Assembly: GCA_947567595.1 (NCBI GenBank)
Contig: CANOMQ010000038.1
Location: forward strand, 1 to 41,629
DNA: 41,629 bases
Source of the DNA: an uncultured Lachnospiraceae bacterium
GTDB lineage: Bacteria > Bacillota > Clostridia > Lachnospirales > Lachnospiraceae
Direction: 5' to 3'
In this document: positions 16,514 through 25,247 of the stretch, in pieces
How positions within the stretch are numbered: position 1 is the stretch's first letter
Layout: every line of letters starts with the position of its first letter
The notes under the pieces: generated by a model
What the model saw: only the letters and a program-made list of their open reading frames with translations
What the model was told of the DNA's origin: nothing
Databases searched by the model: none
Position numbers and translations under genes: made by a program

Positions 16514-18085
16514 ATGGAGCTTTTGAAAAAAAATATTCACACCGAACGGATAAAGGCGAAGGCGCTTTTGCAGATACCACTCGAGGAGGACGTCAATGTT
16601 TCGGACACTAAGCCTGACGTGGCGCGTATTGTCTGTTGCAGCGGGCGCGTGAAGGTTGACGAAATCAAGATGGGAATGAACAAAATTTGGGTGAAGGGCA
16701 GGCTGGAATTTCAGGTGATGTACCAGGCGGAGGGTGCGGGCGCCGACCTTTCCGGTATGGAGGGGGAAATTCCGTTTATGGAGGAAATTTACCTTGACAA
16801 GATGGAGGGACAGGACAGGGTAATCTGCATGGCGCAGCTTGACGACTTGCGCGTGCAGATTATCAACTCAAGAAAGCTCAATGTGCAGGCAGTTATCACC
16901 TTGGAGCCGAAGGTGGAGGAGACGGTTTCGGAGGAAATCTGTACGGAGCTTGAAGGGCTTGAGAGCGGCGGAATGGAAGGCGGATTGGAGTATCGCAAAA
17001 AGAAGCTCGACTATCTTGAGACGGTTGTGAAGAAGCGGGATTTGCTGCGCATTCATGAGGAAACGAAGCTTCCGGCGGGAATGCCGGATATGGGAACTGC
17101 GATTTGGAAGAGTATGGATATTGCGCAAATCAGCTTCAAGGCTACGGACGAACGGCTTGCGGTAAACGGTGAGATGAATGTCTTTGTGGTGTACCGCGAG
17201 GACAATACGGATAAAATAAACTGGTATGAAGCGACGGTGCCGTTTAGCGGAAATGTGGAGTGTCAAAACAGCCGTGAGGGTATGCTTGCGGACGTTTCTT
17301 ACGACATCGGGCACGAGGAAATCAGTATCCGCGACGATTCGGACGGGGAGCCGCGCATCATCGGAATTGAGGCGGCGCTTGAGCTGGAAATCAAGCTCTA
17401 CGAGCGGGAACAGGAGCAGGTTGTCGCAGATGTATACGGAGTGAGCTGCGAGGTCAACGCGGTCACGGACAGCCGCAGCTTCCGCGATTTGTTAGCGGAT
17501 ATGAATATCGAGGAAAAGCTGGCGCGCAACATAAAGCTTGAGGATTCGGAGAGCAAGGTGCTGCAAATCTGCCACTACAATGCGCATGCCGTGATTGAGG
17601 ACATTGTGTTTGAGCAGAATGAAGCCCGGATAACGGGGGCGGTGGAGTTAAAGGTTCTCTATACGACGAGTGCGGAGGGGCAGGCGATTTGCTCCGTGCA
17701 TGACAGTCTGCCGTTTGAGATTACGAGAGAGCTTGAGGGCGTGGACGGTGCGGATATTGAGCAGTACACGACGGACGTGCAGCTTACGCAGCAGAGCGTC
17801 AGCATTAAGGACAGTGCGCAGCTTGAGTGGCGTGGTATGCTGAATATCCGTTTGCTGATTTATGACAGCAAGAGTGAGGCAATTTTGACGGATTTGAAGC
17901 TTTCGCCGATACCGCCCGAGGTGCTTGAGGGACTGCCGGGATTTGCAATTTATTATGTAAACAACGGCGATTCGCTTTGGCAGATTGGAAAGAAATATTA
18001 TGTGAGTGTGGAGCGCATTAAGGAGATTAATAATCTGACGGACGATGTGATTAAGGCGGGCGACAGGTTGTTGATTGTGAAGTGA
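16514..18085 (+). CDS. SPOCS-domain (DUF3794) protein with C-terminal LysM
   Basis: The 523-residue protein begins with KAKALLQIPLEEDVNVSDTKPDVARIV, the usual opening of DUF3794/SPOCS proteins of spore formers. Further SPOCS-like units with alternating strands (V.GELEF.V.Y pattern) follow near 200-290 and 350-450. The last 45 residues (YYVNNGDSLWQIGKKYYVSVERI to AGDRLLIVK) form one LysM peptidoglycan- or chitin-binding domain. SPOCS plus LysM is known from spore-envelope morphogenesis proteins such as SpoVID and SafA relatives. It lacks a signal peptide, as expected for a mother-cell protein. Ribosome site GGGAGG may be folded away. It ends at a bidirectional terminator. Confidence 0.85.
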   Translation: MELLKKNIHTERIKAKALLQIPLEEDVNVSDTKPDVARIVCCSGRVKVDEIKMGMNKIWVKGRLEFQVMYQAEGAGADLSGMEGEIPFMEEIYLDKMEGQDRVICMAQLDDLRVQIINSRKLNVQAVITLEPKVEETVSEEICTELEGLESGGMEGGLEYRKKKLDYLETVVKKRDLLRIHEETKLPAGMPDMGTAIWKSMDIAQISFKATDERLAVNGEMNVFVVYREDNTDKINWYEATVPFSGNVECQNSREGMLADVSYDIGHEEISIRDDSDGEPRIIGIEAALELEIKLYEREQEQVVADVYGVSCEVNAVTDSRSFRDLLADMNIEEKLARNIKLEDSESKVLQICHYNAHAVIEDIVFEQNEARITGAVELKVLYTTSAEGQAICSVHDSLPFEITRELEGVDGADIEQYTTDVQLTQQSVSIKDSAQLEWRGMLNIRLLIYDSKSEAILTDLKLSPIPPEVLEGLPGFAIYYVNNGDSLWQIGKKYYVSVERIKEINNLTDDVIKAGDRLLIVK

Positions 18086-18106
18086 AAATTTTGGTCGCTA
18101 TGTGCA

Positions 18107-18151
18107 TAAAAAACAGGCAGGTAAATCATTTTGATTATATCTGCCTGTTTT
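18107..18151. terminator. Bidirectional terminator between converging genes
   Basis: AAAACAGGCAG (18110-18120) pairs with CTGCCTGTTTT (18141-18151). A runs on the left and T runs on the right allow termination from both sides, matching the convergent genes. Confidence 0.85.
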
Positions 18152-18210
18152 GCATCGTCTAAAACAATTGTGTATATGATGTTGAATGTATGTGCGTCAG
18201 CACACGCAGT

Positions 18211-18894
18211 TTATTCTGTCTTAGAAACAACTGTGCCGTCCTCAGAAGTTGTAACCTTCTCCTCCTCCTGTGGCTTCATCATTTTGTCAAAGCCTTCAAG
18301 CACTGCGTCATAAGTACGCTTTGAGATGTCGGGAAGCTTTCCGCCCCAAGTTTTTTCTGCCTTCTCATAGCCCTTTAAGAACGCGTCGCGCATTTTCTCA
18401 AGATTTTTCGGATCATCACCTGCCAGTGCTGACGCGAATGAGAGAATACGCTCAGAGGTTTGCTTTACGCCCCAGTAGCCGTCCTCAGAAATGTCCTTTT
18501 GTGCCTGTGCTTTGGTCTCTGCGTCAACCGTGAAGTTGCCCTTTGCAAGAAACTTCCAAATGTCGTTTGCCGCGCCGAAGGTGTTTGTCTGCTTTGAAAT
18601 CATGCTGTGAACAAGGTCAGTCAACTGTGCCTGACGCTTTTCCTGCTCTGCCTTCAACTGGGAAACAATTGCCTTCCTGTCGTCCTCAGAGAGCTTTCTC
18701 TTGTCATAGACTGCTGCGGAGTTGCTGTTTGGCTTTGTGGTTTCTGTTTTGTCCGTAGTAGTATTTTTATCGATTACGTCCGTGGTTGTCTTGTCGGTTT
18801 CCGGCTTTGTTGTGACGGGTGTCTTGTCCTTTGCTGTTGTGCTGGCTGTGTAAACATTGCTGATGTCGCTGCTGTTAATTCCTGTTACGCTCAT
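18211..18894 (-). CDS. Conserved-looking hypothetical protein with Thr/Lys-rich linker
   Basis: The 227-residue protein starts MSVTGINSSDISNVYTAS; ATG 18894 is chosen because GGAAGGGAT lies just upstream, while the longer start at 18960 lacks a ribosome site. Residues 20-65 form a Thr/Lys/Asp-rich flexible linker. The rest is helical: DDRKAIVSQLKAEQEKRQAQLTDLVHSMISKQ, then EDGYWGVKQTSERILSFASALAGDD, and KRTYDAVLEGFDKMM near the end. It has no signal peptide, so it is cytoplasmic or exported by a dedicated system such as the flagellar one. I recall similar proteins in Lachnospiraceae but no assigned role. Confidence 0.7.
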   Translation of the reverse strand: MSVTGINSSDISNVYTASTTAKDKTPVTTKPETDKTTTDVIDKNTTTDKTETTKPNSNSAAVYDKRKLSEDDRKAIVSQLKAEQEKRQAQLTDLVHSMISKQTNTFGAANDIWKFLAKGNFTVDAETKAQAQKDISEDGYWGVKQTSERILSFASALAGDDPKNLEKMRDAFLKGYEKAEKTWGGKLPDISKRTYDAVLEGFDKMMKPQEEEKVTTSEDGTVVSKTE

Positions 18895-19162
18895 GGGTAT
18901 CCCTTCCTTTCCAATATAGAACCATCCGTGGTTGCTTTTATGATTATGTATGCCGTCCATAAAATAGAATCAGCATACTTTCATTTTATTGTATATCGGC
19001 AGGCGTGGAAGGAAAGTTTATAGTTGTAAATGATTTTTTTAAAATTTTTCTCGCAATTCTTTTTGCAAAGGGTGTTTCTATTTTGTGCCAATAATGTTAG
19101 AATAGAAAAAAATATATTTTTCACAAAAAGGTGCGGTGCTTTTAAATAGAAGGTGATGGACG

Positions 19163-22045
19163 ATGAAGAAGTTAAAAAATACGGCGTGGCTGGTGGTTGC
19201 ATTACAGATTATTCTTGTAGTCTACGTTGTGGTGGCGTTTGAGGTGGACAATATGGCGCTTGTGAAGGGCGAGGTCCATGATTTTAATAGAGGGTGGACG
19301 GTATGCCGCGAGGACGGCAGGCGTATAGAGGTGCCTTGTCTGCCCTATGCGGACAAAAGCAGCGCGTACGAGATGGTGGTGATGGAAAACACGATACCAA
19401 AGGAGTTTGCGGGGCTGACAATGCGTTTCCTGACGGCGGATAAGCAGTTTCGGGTGCTTTTGGACGGTGAGGAGATTTATCAGTTTGGAATGCATGACGT
19501 AAGGCGTTTCGGGCATACAGCAGGAAGCATGATGAATTTCGTAGACATTCCACAAAATATTGATGAGGGGCATATTCGGATTGAAATGACGTCGCCATAT
19601 AACAATTATGCTTCCTATATTAATACGATTGAAGTTGGGGAGCGGGATCGTGTCATTTTGCGGCTGATTGCTTCAGCTATGCCGAAAACGGCGTGTAACA
19701 TGATTATTTTGTTTACTGCGCTGCTTTCATGGGCAGGGGGTATTTTGTGCCTGCTTAATAAACGGGATACGGGAGGACTTGGATGCCTTGCGTCGTTTTG
19801 CCTTGTGAGCTTTTTGTATTTTTCTATTGAGACAAAGACTCTGACTATTTTTTACGGAAATCAGACATTGTATTCTGTTGTATTCTTTTTATGCCTGATG
19901 CTTTTGCCTGTTTTGCTGCAACTTTACATAGAACGGACATTAGAGGGGTTTCATAAGAAGCTGTCGGAGCTGTTGATTTTCATTGGCGTGCTGAATGCGT
20001 TGATACAGATGTTGCTTCAGGTGCTCAATATTGTGGATTTTATGGAGCTGTCGAAATTTTCACATATACTGGTTTTTGTGGCGACGGTGAGCGGCATGGT
20101 GATGTATATTGACCGCCTTCGCAAAGATCGGGCAAAGAGCAGGGAGTCTGTTTTAAACGCGGTGGCGATGGTGGCAGTCTGTGCGGGGACAACCGTTGAT
20201 TTGGTGCGCGGGCAGATTGTTAAGGTTGGCGATTTGGCAATGTGTAGTCGTATCGGGTTTACAGTGTTCTGCGTGATTATGGTGTATATTAATGTGATGC
20301 GGATTAGCAGGATGTTTGCGGCGGAGGCGCAGGAGGCGGCAGACAGGCTGCAGCTTGAGATGGCGAAGGTTGAGGAGCGCAATCAAATGCTGGTGATTGC
20401 GCGTGAGGAAGCGGAGGCGGCAAAGCAGGAGGCGCAGGAGGCGAACCGTGCAAAGAGCAGTTTTCTTGCGAATATTTCGCATGAAATCCGCACACCAATT
20501 AACGCGGTGCTTGGCATGGATACGATGATTTTGCGTGAGAGCCGTGAGGATAACATTCGGGAGTATGCAAACGATATTCAGAATGCGGGGCAGAATTTGC
20601 TTTCGCTGATTAATGACATTCTTGATTTTTCTAAGATTGAATCGGGCAAGATGGAGATTAAGCCTGTTAATTACGAACTTGCGTCGTTGCTTGGGGATTG
20701 CTACAACATGATACAGGTGCGCGCGAAGGATAAGGGGCTGTTTTTTAGAATGGAGAACAGTACATCCATTCCGCATTTATTGTATGGTGACGAGGTGCGG
20801 GTACGTCAAATTATTATCAATCTTTTGACCAATGCTGTAAAATACACGGAGAAGGGGGAGGTTGTCCTTTCTGCGAACTGGGAAAAGATGGACGAGGAAA
20901 CCATACGGCTGATTGTGGCGGTGCGCGATACAGGGATGGGCATTAAGTATGAAGACCAGCAGAAGCTGTTTGACTCGTTCCAGCGTCTTGACATGGAGCG
21001 CAACCGCAATATCGAGGGCACGGGGCTTGGGCTTTCGATTACGAAGCAGTTGGTGGATATGATGGACGGTACGATTTCGCTTGAGAGCAGTTATGGGCGT
21101 GGTTCGACGTTTACGGTGGACATTCCGCAGCGCGCGCGTTCGTTTGAGCCGATTGGGGATTTTCAGTCGCGCATTCAGGAGAGCGCAGAGTTTGGCGAGG
21201 AGTACCACAGTAGTTTTCAGGCGCCGGGGGCGAGCATTCTTGTGGTGGATGATGTGCCGATGAATTTGAAGGTGCTGTGTGAGCTTTTAAAGAGTACGAA
21301 GGTGCAGATTGATACTGCGGAGAGTGGGAAGGAATGTCTTAGAAAGATTACACTCAAAAAATACCATATTATTTTCCTCGACCATATGATGCCGGAAATG
21401 GACGGGATTGAGACGCTGAAAAACATGAAGTGGATTGCGGAGAATCAAAATGCCGATACGCCTGTCATTATGCTGACGGCGAATGCGATTATTGGTGCAC
21501 GCGATGAGTATTTTAATGTGGGTTTTGATGACTATCTTGCAAAGCCGGTGAAGGAGAATGAGTTAGAGCAGATGATACAGAAGTATCTGCCAAAGGAGCT
21601 TGTGATTTTGGAGGAGGAGCCAAAGAAGGAGGACGACGGCGGGTTTGACATGCGTACGCTTCTGCCAAGACCGCAGGTGAAGCCGCAGACGGAGCACAGG
21701 AGCTTAATGCAGCGGCTGGATTTTATCGACGCACGGGCGGGCGTGAGTTACTGCGCAGGGAGCGAGGCGATTTACAGAGAGGTTTTGCAGTCGTATGCGC
21801 TTGGGAAGCTGCGGGAGGAAATCGTGGATTATTATGCAAAGGGCGATTGGAAGAATTACGGCGTGAAGGTTCATGCGTTGAAAAGCACGTCGCTTAATAT
21901 CGGCGCGGTGGAGCTGTCGGAGTTTGCAAAAGCACTGGAAAATGCGGCGCGCAACGGGGACATTGATTTTGTGAAGGCGCAGCATGAAAACATTTTGAAA
22001 GAGTATGATGAGCTGCTTGAAAAACTGAGGGAGGTTTTGGAGTAG
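19163..22045 (+). CDS. Hybrid sensor histidine kinase (7TMR-DISM-like, HisKA, HATPase, receiver, HPt)
   Basis: The 960-residue kinase carries a whole phosphorelay. A first membrane segment (9-26) leads to an extracellular beta-rich domain (30-165), then about seven membrane segments (175-380) as in 7TMR-DISM receptors, then a coiled-coil (385-430). H440 in ANISHEIRTPINAVLGMD is the phosphorylated histidine; N557, DTGMG (589-593) and GTGLGL form the ATP site. A receiver follows with D696/D697, D740 and K794. The C-terminal HPt domain has H904 in VHALKSTSLNIGA. No output regulator is adjacent, so the final target is unknown. The start has AGAAGGTGATGG before ATG. Confidence 0.92.
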   Translation: MKKLKNTAWLVVALQIILVVYVVVAFEVDNMALVKGEVHDFNRGWTVCREDGRRIEVPCLPYADKSSAYEMVVMENTIPKEFAGLTMRFLTADKQFRVLLDGEEIYQFGMHDVRRFGHTAGSMMNFVDIPQNIDEGHIRIEMTSPYNNYASYINTIEVGERDRVILRLIASAMPKTACNMIILFTALLSWAGGILCLLNKRDTGGLGCLASFCLVSFLYFSIETKTLTIFYGNQTLYSVVFFLCLMLLPVLLQLYIERTLEGFHKKLSELLIFIGVLNALIQMLLQVLNIVDFMELSKFSHILVFVATVSGMVMYIDRLRKDRAKSRESVLNAVAMVAVCAGTTVDLVRGQIVKVGDLAMCSRIGFTVFCVIMVYINVMRISRMFAAEAQEAADRLQLEMAKVEERNQMLVIAREEAEAAKQEAQEANRAKSSFLANISHEIRTPINAVLGMDTMILRESREDNIREYANDIQNAGQNLLSLINDILDFSKIESGKMEIKPVNYELASLLGDCYNMIQVRAKDKGLFFRMENSTSIPHLLYGDEVRVRQIIINLLTNAVKYTEKGEVVLSANWEKMDEETIRLIVAVRDTGMGIKYEDQQKLFDSFQRLDMERNRNIEGTGLGLSITKQLVDMMDGTISLESSYGRGSTFTVDIPQRARSFEPIGDFQSRIQESAEFGEEYHSSFQAPGASILVVDDVPMNLKVLCELLKSTKVQIDTAESGKECLRKITLKKYHIIFLDHMMPEMDGIETLKNMKWIAENQNADTPVIMLTANAIIGARDEYFNVGFDDYLAKPVKENELEQMIQKYLPKELVILEEEPKKEDDGGFDMRTLLPRPQVKPQTEHRSLMQRLDFIDARAGVSYCAGSEAIYREVLQSYALGKLREEIVDYYAKGDWKNYGVKVHALKSTSLNIGAVELSEFAKALENAARNGDIDFVKAQHENILKEYDELLEKLREVLE

Positions 22046-22096
22046 TGGTTTGAAAGTTTGTTTGAGGCAGACGGAGGAAGGAGCAAGTTTATTGAT

Positions 22097-23467
22097 ATGA
22101 GATATGACGTAATTATTATTGGAGCGGGTCCGGGAGGAATTTTTTCGGCATATGAAATGGTGAGCAAAAGCAGTACGCTTAAAATCGCGGTGTTTGAGTC
22201 GGGACATGCGCTTGAGAATCGCAAGTGTCCGATTGACGGAGAGAAGATTAAGAGCTGTATCCAATGTAAGAGCTGTTCAATTATGAGCGGCTTTGGCGGT
22301 GCGGGGGCGTTTTCCGACGGAAAGTACAATATTACGAATGACTTTGGCGGGACGCTGTTTGAACATATCGGAAAGACGCAGGCGCTTGATTTGATGCGGT
22401 ATGTCGATGAGATTAATATGGCGCACGGCGGCGAGGGGACGAAGATGTATACGACTGCGGGAACGCATTTAAAGAAGATGTGCCTGCAGAATAAGCTCAA
22501 CCTGCTTGACGCGTCGGTGCGTCATTTGGGAACGGACATCAATTATGTTGTGCTGGAAAATCTTTATGCCGGGATGAAGGATAAGGTGGACTTTTATTTT
22601 GATACGCCTGTGACCGATGTGGCGGTAACGCAGGACGGATACCGGATTTGCTGTGGCGATGCGTCGTACGAATGTGACAGATGTGTCATTTCCGTGGGCA
22701 GAAGCGGGAGCAAGTGGATGGAGAAGGTTTGTGAAAGTCTTGACATTTCCACGAAGTCCAACCGCGTGGACATTGGCGTGCGCGTGGAGCTGCCGGCGGT
22801 GATTTTTTCGCATCTGACGGATGAGCTTTATGAGAGTAAGATTGTTTACCGCACGGAAAAGTTTGAGGACAGGGTGCGGACGTTTTGCATGAACCCGTAC
22901 GGGATTGTGGTGAATGAGAACACCAACGGGATTGTCACGGTGAACGGGCACAGCTATGAAGATGAACAAAAACAGACGGCGAATACGAATTTTGCGCTTT
23001 TGGTGGCAAAGCATTTTTCGGAGCCGTTTAAGGACAGCAACGGCTATGGCGAGAGTATTGCGCGGCTTTCCAATATGCTGGGCGGCGGTGTGATTGTGCA
23101 GCGGTTCGGTGATTTGGTGCGCGGAAGAAGGAGCAATATGAAGCGTATCGAGGAAGGGCTTGTGACGCCGACGCTTGCGGCGACGCCGGGTGACTTGAGT
23201 CTTGTGCTGCCGAAGCGTATTTTGGACGGGATTATCGAAATGATTTACGCGCTCGACAAGATTGCGCCGGGGACGGCGAACGATGATACACTGCTTTACG
23301 GCGTGGAAGTGAAGTTCTACAATATGGAGGTTGATATTGACGAGAATCTTGAGAGCCGCCACAAGGGGCTTTATGTCATTGGCGACGGCAGCGGCGTGAC
23401 GCATTCGCTGTCGCACGCGTCGGCGAGCGGCGTGTATGTGGCGCGGCAGATTTTGGGGCAGGTGTAG
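22097..23467 (+). CDS. FAD-dependent dehydrogenase (COG2509-like)
   Basis: The 456-residue flavoprotein starts MRYDVIIIGAGPGGIFSAYEM, a Rossmann FAD-binding motif. The segment NRKCPI ... SCIQCKSC followed by GFGGAGAFSDGKYNI is the hallmark I associate with COG2509, an uncharacterised dehydrogenase family. GLYVIGDGSGVTHSLSHASASGVY near the end closes the FAD site. ATG 22097 is preferred over an upstream TTG because it begins the conserved motif; GGAGGAAGGAG lies about 12 bases before it. The four cysteines might bind a metal or iron-sulfur cluster, which is inference. The substrate is unknown. Confidence 0.85.
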   Translation: MRYDVIIIGAGPGGIFSAYEMVSKSSTLKIAVFESGHALENRKCPIDGEKIKSCIQCKSCSIMSGFGGAGAFSDGKYNITNDFGGTLFEHIGKTQALDLMRYVDEINMAHGGEGTKMYTTAGTHLKKMCLQNKLNLLDASVRHLGTDINYVVLENLYAGMKDKVDFYFDTPVTDVAVTQDGYRICCGDASYECDRCVISVGRSGSKWMEKVCESLDISTKSNRVDIGVRVELPAVIFSHLTDELYESKIVYRTEKFEDRVRTFCMNPYGIVVNENTNGIVTVNGHSYEDEQKQTANTNFALLVAKHFSEPFKDSNGYGESIARLSNMLGGGVIVQRFGDLVRGRRSNMKRIEEGLVTPTLAATPGDLSLVLPKRILDGIIEMIYALDKIAPGTANDDTLLYGVEVKFYNMEVDIDENLESRHKGLYVIGDGSGVTHSLSHASASGVYVARQILGQV

Positions 23468-23494
23468 CTGACATTTTACGGGAGGCTTGGAGGA

Positions 23495-25084
23495 ATGAGA
23501 CGGAGGTTTAACGTAACAGGGGCGTGCAGTCCAAAACGGCATTATATGGTACGGCTTGATGAACGGCTCAAAAAGATTAAGGAAGACTATGTAGATTATG
23601 GCAGCTATTTTGTCATCAACAGGGGACGCCAATATGGAAAGACAACGACATTGAAAAGCCTGAAAAAATATTTGCTGGGAGATTATATTGTACTTTCGCT
23701 GGACTTTCAGGAACTTAGCACGGCGAATTTTGCAGATGAATCAACCTTTACACGTGCGTTTGCGAAAGTGTTTATGAGGTCGTTTAAAACCAGTGGATTA
23801 AGTGATTCAAAAGTATTGCTTGAACCAGTGGCTGAATTTATTGAAAAAGAGGGCGGAAGCTTAAACGATTTATTTGACTGTCTTAGCCGCCTGTGTGAGA
23901 ACAGTCCGTGCCCGATTGTTTTAATGATAGACGAAGTTGACAGCGCCGGAAATAATCAGGTATTTATAGAGTTTTTGGCGCTTCTTAGAAAATACTATTT
24001 AAATCGTGATGAAACGCCAATTTTTCACTCCGTAATATTGGCAGGGGTTTATGATATTAAAAACCTCAAACTAAAACTGCGCCCTGAAACAGAACACCGG
24101 TATAACAGTCCATGGAATATTGCTGCAAAATTTAACATTGATATGAGTTTTTCCACCGACCAGATAGAGGTCATGCTGGAAGAGTACGAGGCAGATTATC
24201 ATACAGGAATGGACATTCAAGAGATGGCAGAAGAAATCTACCAGTACACATCTGGTTATCCGGTGCTTGTATCATCAATCTGCAAATATATTGATGAATA
24301 TTTGCCAGATGAGGATGGTTTTGATGAATTGGGAAGAGCATGGACAAAAGAAGGAATCGCGAGAGCTGTCAAAATGCTTTTGAGCGAGAACACCCCATTG
24401 TTTGACAGTATGGTGAAACAGTTGGATGTTTATAAGGATATGCGGGAAATGATGGAACAGATTTTATATCAAGGAAGGAAAATATCGTTCAGTCCCGCTG
24501 AAAAATCCATAAATCTGGGTCTTATGTTTGGGTTTTTAAAGGAAGAAAATGGTCATGTTGCAGTGGCAAACCGCATTTTTGAAATGTATCTGATAGATTT
24601 GTTCATTGCGGAGGAATCAATAAGGAGCGACATGTTTTTATACGGTCAGGTTGTCAGGAATCAGTATATTGAGGATGGCGTGCTGAACATGAAGCTCGTA
24701 CTTGAAAAGTTTGTACTGCATTTTACGGAGATTTATGGCAGCAACACAGAAAAATTTGTGGAGACGAACGGACGCAAACTTTTTCTGCTGTACTTAAAGC
24801 CGATTATCAATGGAACGGGAAATTATTACATTGAGGCACAGACAAGGGATGCAAAACGCACGGACATCATTGTGGATTACCTTGGTGAGCAATTTATCAT
24901 CGAGCTGAAAATATGGCATGGCAGCGAGTACAATGAACGGGGCGAAAAACAGCTTGCAGATTATCTTAATTACTATCATCAGGACAAAGGATATCTTCTG
25001 AGCTTTAACTTTAATAAAAATAAAGAGACGGGTGTAAAAGAAATTGCCATTGCAAATAAGACAATTGTGGAGGCGGTTGTTTAG
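23495..25084 (+). CDS. AAA-type ATPase with C-terminal PD-(D/E)XK nuclease-like domain
   Basis: The 529-residue protein belongs to the group often annotated as AAA-like or ATP-binding protein in Lachnospiraceae. Walker A is NRGRQYGKTT (42-51) and Walker B is IVLMIDEVDS (141-150, D146 E147). A helical winged region follows (200-330). The last 100 residues show RTDIIVDYLGEQFIIELKIW, the D ... ExK core of a restriction-like nuclease, then EYNERGEKQLADYLNYY. GGAGG lies directly before ATG 23495. The gene is AT-richer than its neighbours and sits alone, which suggests acquisition. Possible roles are defence or mobile-element maintenance; none is proved. Confidence 0.8.
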   Translation: MRRRFNVTGACSPKRHYMVRLDERLKKIKEDYVDYGSYFVINRGRQYGKTTTLKSLKKYLLGDYIVLSLDFQELSTANFADESTFTRAFAKVFMRSFKTSGLSDSKVLLEPVAEFIEKEGGSLNDLFDCLSRLCENSPCPIVLMIDEVDSAGNNQVFIEFLALLRKYYLNRDETPIFHSVILAGVYDIKNLKLKLRPETEHRYNSPWNIAAKFNIDMSFSTDQIEVMLEEYEADYHTGMDIQEMAEEIYQYTSGYPVLVSSICKYIDEYLPDEDGFDELGRAWTKEGIARAVKMLLSENTPLFDSMVKQLDVYKDMREMMEQILYQGRKISFSPAEKSINLGLMFGFLKEENGHVAVANRIFEMYLIDLFIAEESIRSDMFLYGQVVRNQYIEDGVLNMKLVLEKFVLHFTEIYGSNTEKFVETNGRKLFLLYLKPIINGTGNYYIEAQTRDAKRTDIIVDYLGEQFIIELKIWHGSEYNERGEKQLADYLNYYHQDKGYLLSFNFNKNKETGVKEIAIANKTIVEAVV

Positions 25085-25159
25085 TGCCAAAAAACAGAAA
25101 TGGGAACAACAATGATGGGCAAACGGCAGATTAAATTCCGCTAATATGATTGATTTTTC

Positions 25160-25188
25160 TTGAACTGTGCCATTTTCTCTGCTATACT
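25160..25188 (+). promoter_or_regulatory. putP promoter
   Basis: TTGAAC (25160-25165), a 17-base spacer and TATACT (25183-25188) with an extended TGC before it form a strong vegetative promoter 59 bases before the putP start. Confidence 0.85.
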
Positions 25189-25247
25189 CGAAACCGTAAG
25201 TTTTTTACTTATGAAAAAACAAACGAGGAGTAAAGGAGGAACTGGAA

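Noticed and set aside
22469-23632. 387-codon minus-strand frame opposite the FAD dehydrogenase
   Set aside because: It is His/Arg-rich antisense of a well-supported gene and spans an intergenic gap.
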